Source: Roseiarcus sp035606915 (lineage in GTDB: Bacteria > Pseudomonadota > Alphaproteobacteria > Rhizobiales > Beijerinckiaceae). Taken from it: a stretch of DNA of 64,000 bases. This document shows positions 63,885 to 64,000 of this stretch, one piece after another. The stretch is from positions 1 through 64,000 of the forward strand of contig DATNDU010000034.1 of assembly GCA_035606915.1 (NCBI GenBank), read 5' to 3'. Position numbers and translations under genes: made by a program. Position 1 is the stretch's first letter. Each line of letters begins with the position of its first letter. Under the pieces are notes generated by a model. That model had not been told where the DNA came from. It saw only the letters and a program-made list of their open reading frames with translations, and did not search any database.

Positions 63885-64000
63885 GTGCCGAGACTGTATT
63901 ACGCCGCGCCGAATGCCTCTGGTGACTATGTAATCTGGGTCACCGATGGAACAAAGGCCGGAACGCATAACATTTTCACCGGCAGCCAAAACTTCGGCGC
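63885..64000 (+). CDS. N-terminus of a possible repeat-rich surface protein, cut by window edge
   Basis: Only 38 codons are visible: VPRLYYAAPNASGDYVIWVTDGTKAGTHNIF, then TGSQNFG. The WVTDGTKAGT element is close to the L-W-x-(S/T)-D-G-T-x-A-G-T repeat of ELK-type beta-propeller-like surface and RTX-associated proteins. The start is GTG 63885 with GGAG about 7 bases before it. No signal peptide is visible, which would fit type I secretion. The rest of the gene is outside the window. Confidence 0.5.
   Translation, partial: MPRLYYAAPNASGDYVIWVTDGTKAGTHNIFTGSQNFG

Overview
The window is high-GC DNA from an alphaproteobacterium. It is most likely a member of Hyphomicrobiales (Rhizobiales): the tol-pal end pal-cpoB-tilS-ftsH, an IalB-like protein, a TctC-type binding protein, an ETC complex I (NDUFS4-like) subunit, DUF1737 behind citrate synthase, and GTA/rhizobial-prophage style tail proteins all fit. 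Genus cannot be fixed from the sequence alone. Genes are dense, on both strands, with many 1-14 bp overlaps that mark operons.

Region 1 (1-13.5 kb) is mixed metabolism and envelope. It holds a truncated VOC protein under a perfect CRP-type palindrome, a four-cysteine small protein, a methyltransferase, DoxX, an LLM flavin monooxygenase with a TctC-type binding protein, and a 930-residue winged-helix/ATPase regulator. That regulator is divergent from a vanadium haloperoxidase-like secreted enzyme, with a tandem 11-bp repeat operator candidate between them. A DHA2 exporter, a LemA/TPM/TPM operon and a DUF1206 membrane protein follow.

Region 2 (13.8-22.2 kb) is core housekeeping: pal, cpoB, tilS, ftsH, a DUF1493 protein, ispG, a PaiB-like FMN-binding protein and a DUF535 protein with a long C-terminal extension.

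Region 3 (22.4-42.4 kb) has a Na+/H+ antiporter, an HxlR-MATE operon with its own dyad, an IalB-like protein, a GNAT protein, GT39, a CHASE2 adenylate cyclase, and a two-gene ABC importer without binding protein. Then come gltA-DUF1737, arylamine N-acetyltransferase, fumC, guaC, glpK and a lytic transglycosylase lipoprotein.

Region 4 (42.6-49.4 kb) is an operon of a NEW3 protein plus an ABC-2 transporter, followed by three glycosyltransferases that build or modify surface glycans.

Region 5 (49.4-63.0 kb) is the accessory highlight. A self-contained phage/gene-transfer-agent tail-tip and lysis cassette sits between tRNA-Pro(UGG) and tRNA-Arg(UCU), with its own candidate promoter and a strong terminator. 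It encodes homologues of the distal tail, hub, NlpC/P60 and megatron proteins, but the TIM barrel normally in the megatron is a separate protein fused to a second DUF2460 domain. Fibre-position proteins with signal peptides, an amidase endolysin, a lipase and small membrane or secreted proteins follow. No capsid, terminase, tape-measure or integrase gene is present in the window. The window ends with the NDUFS4-like gene, the tRNA-Arg, an AT-rich imperfect palindrome and the start of a possible repeat surface protein.
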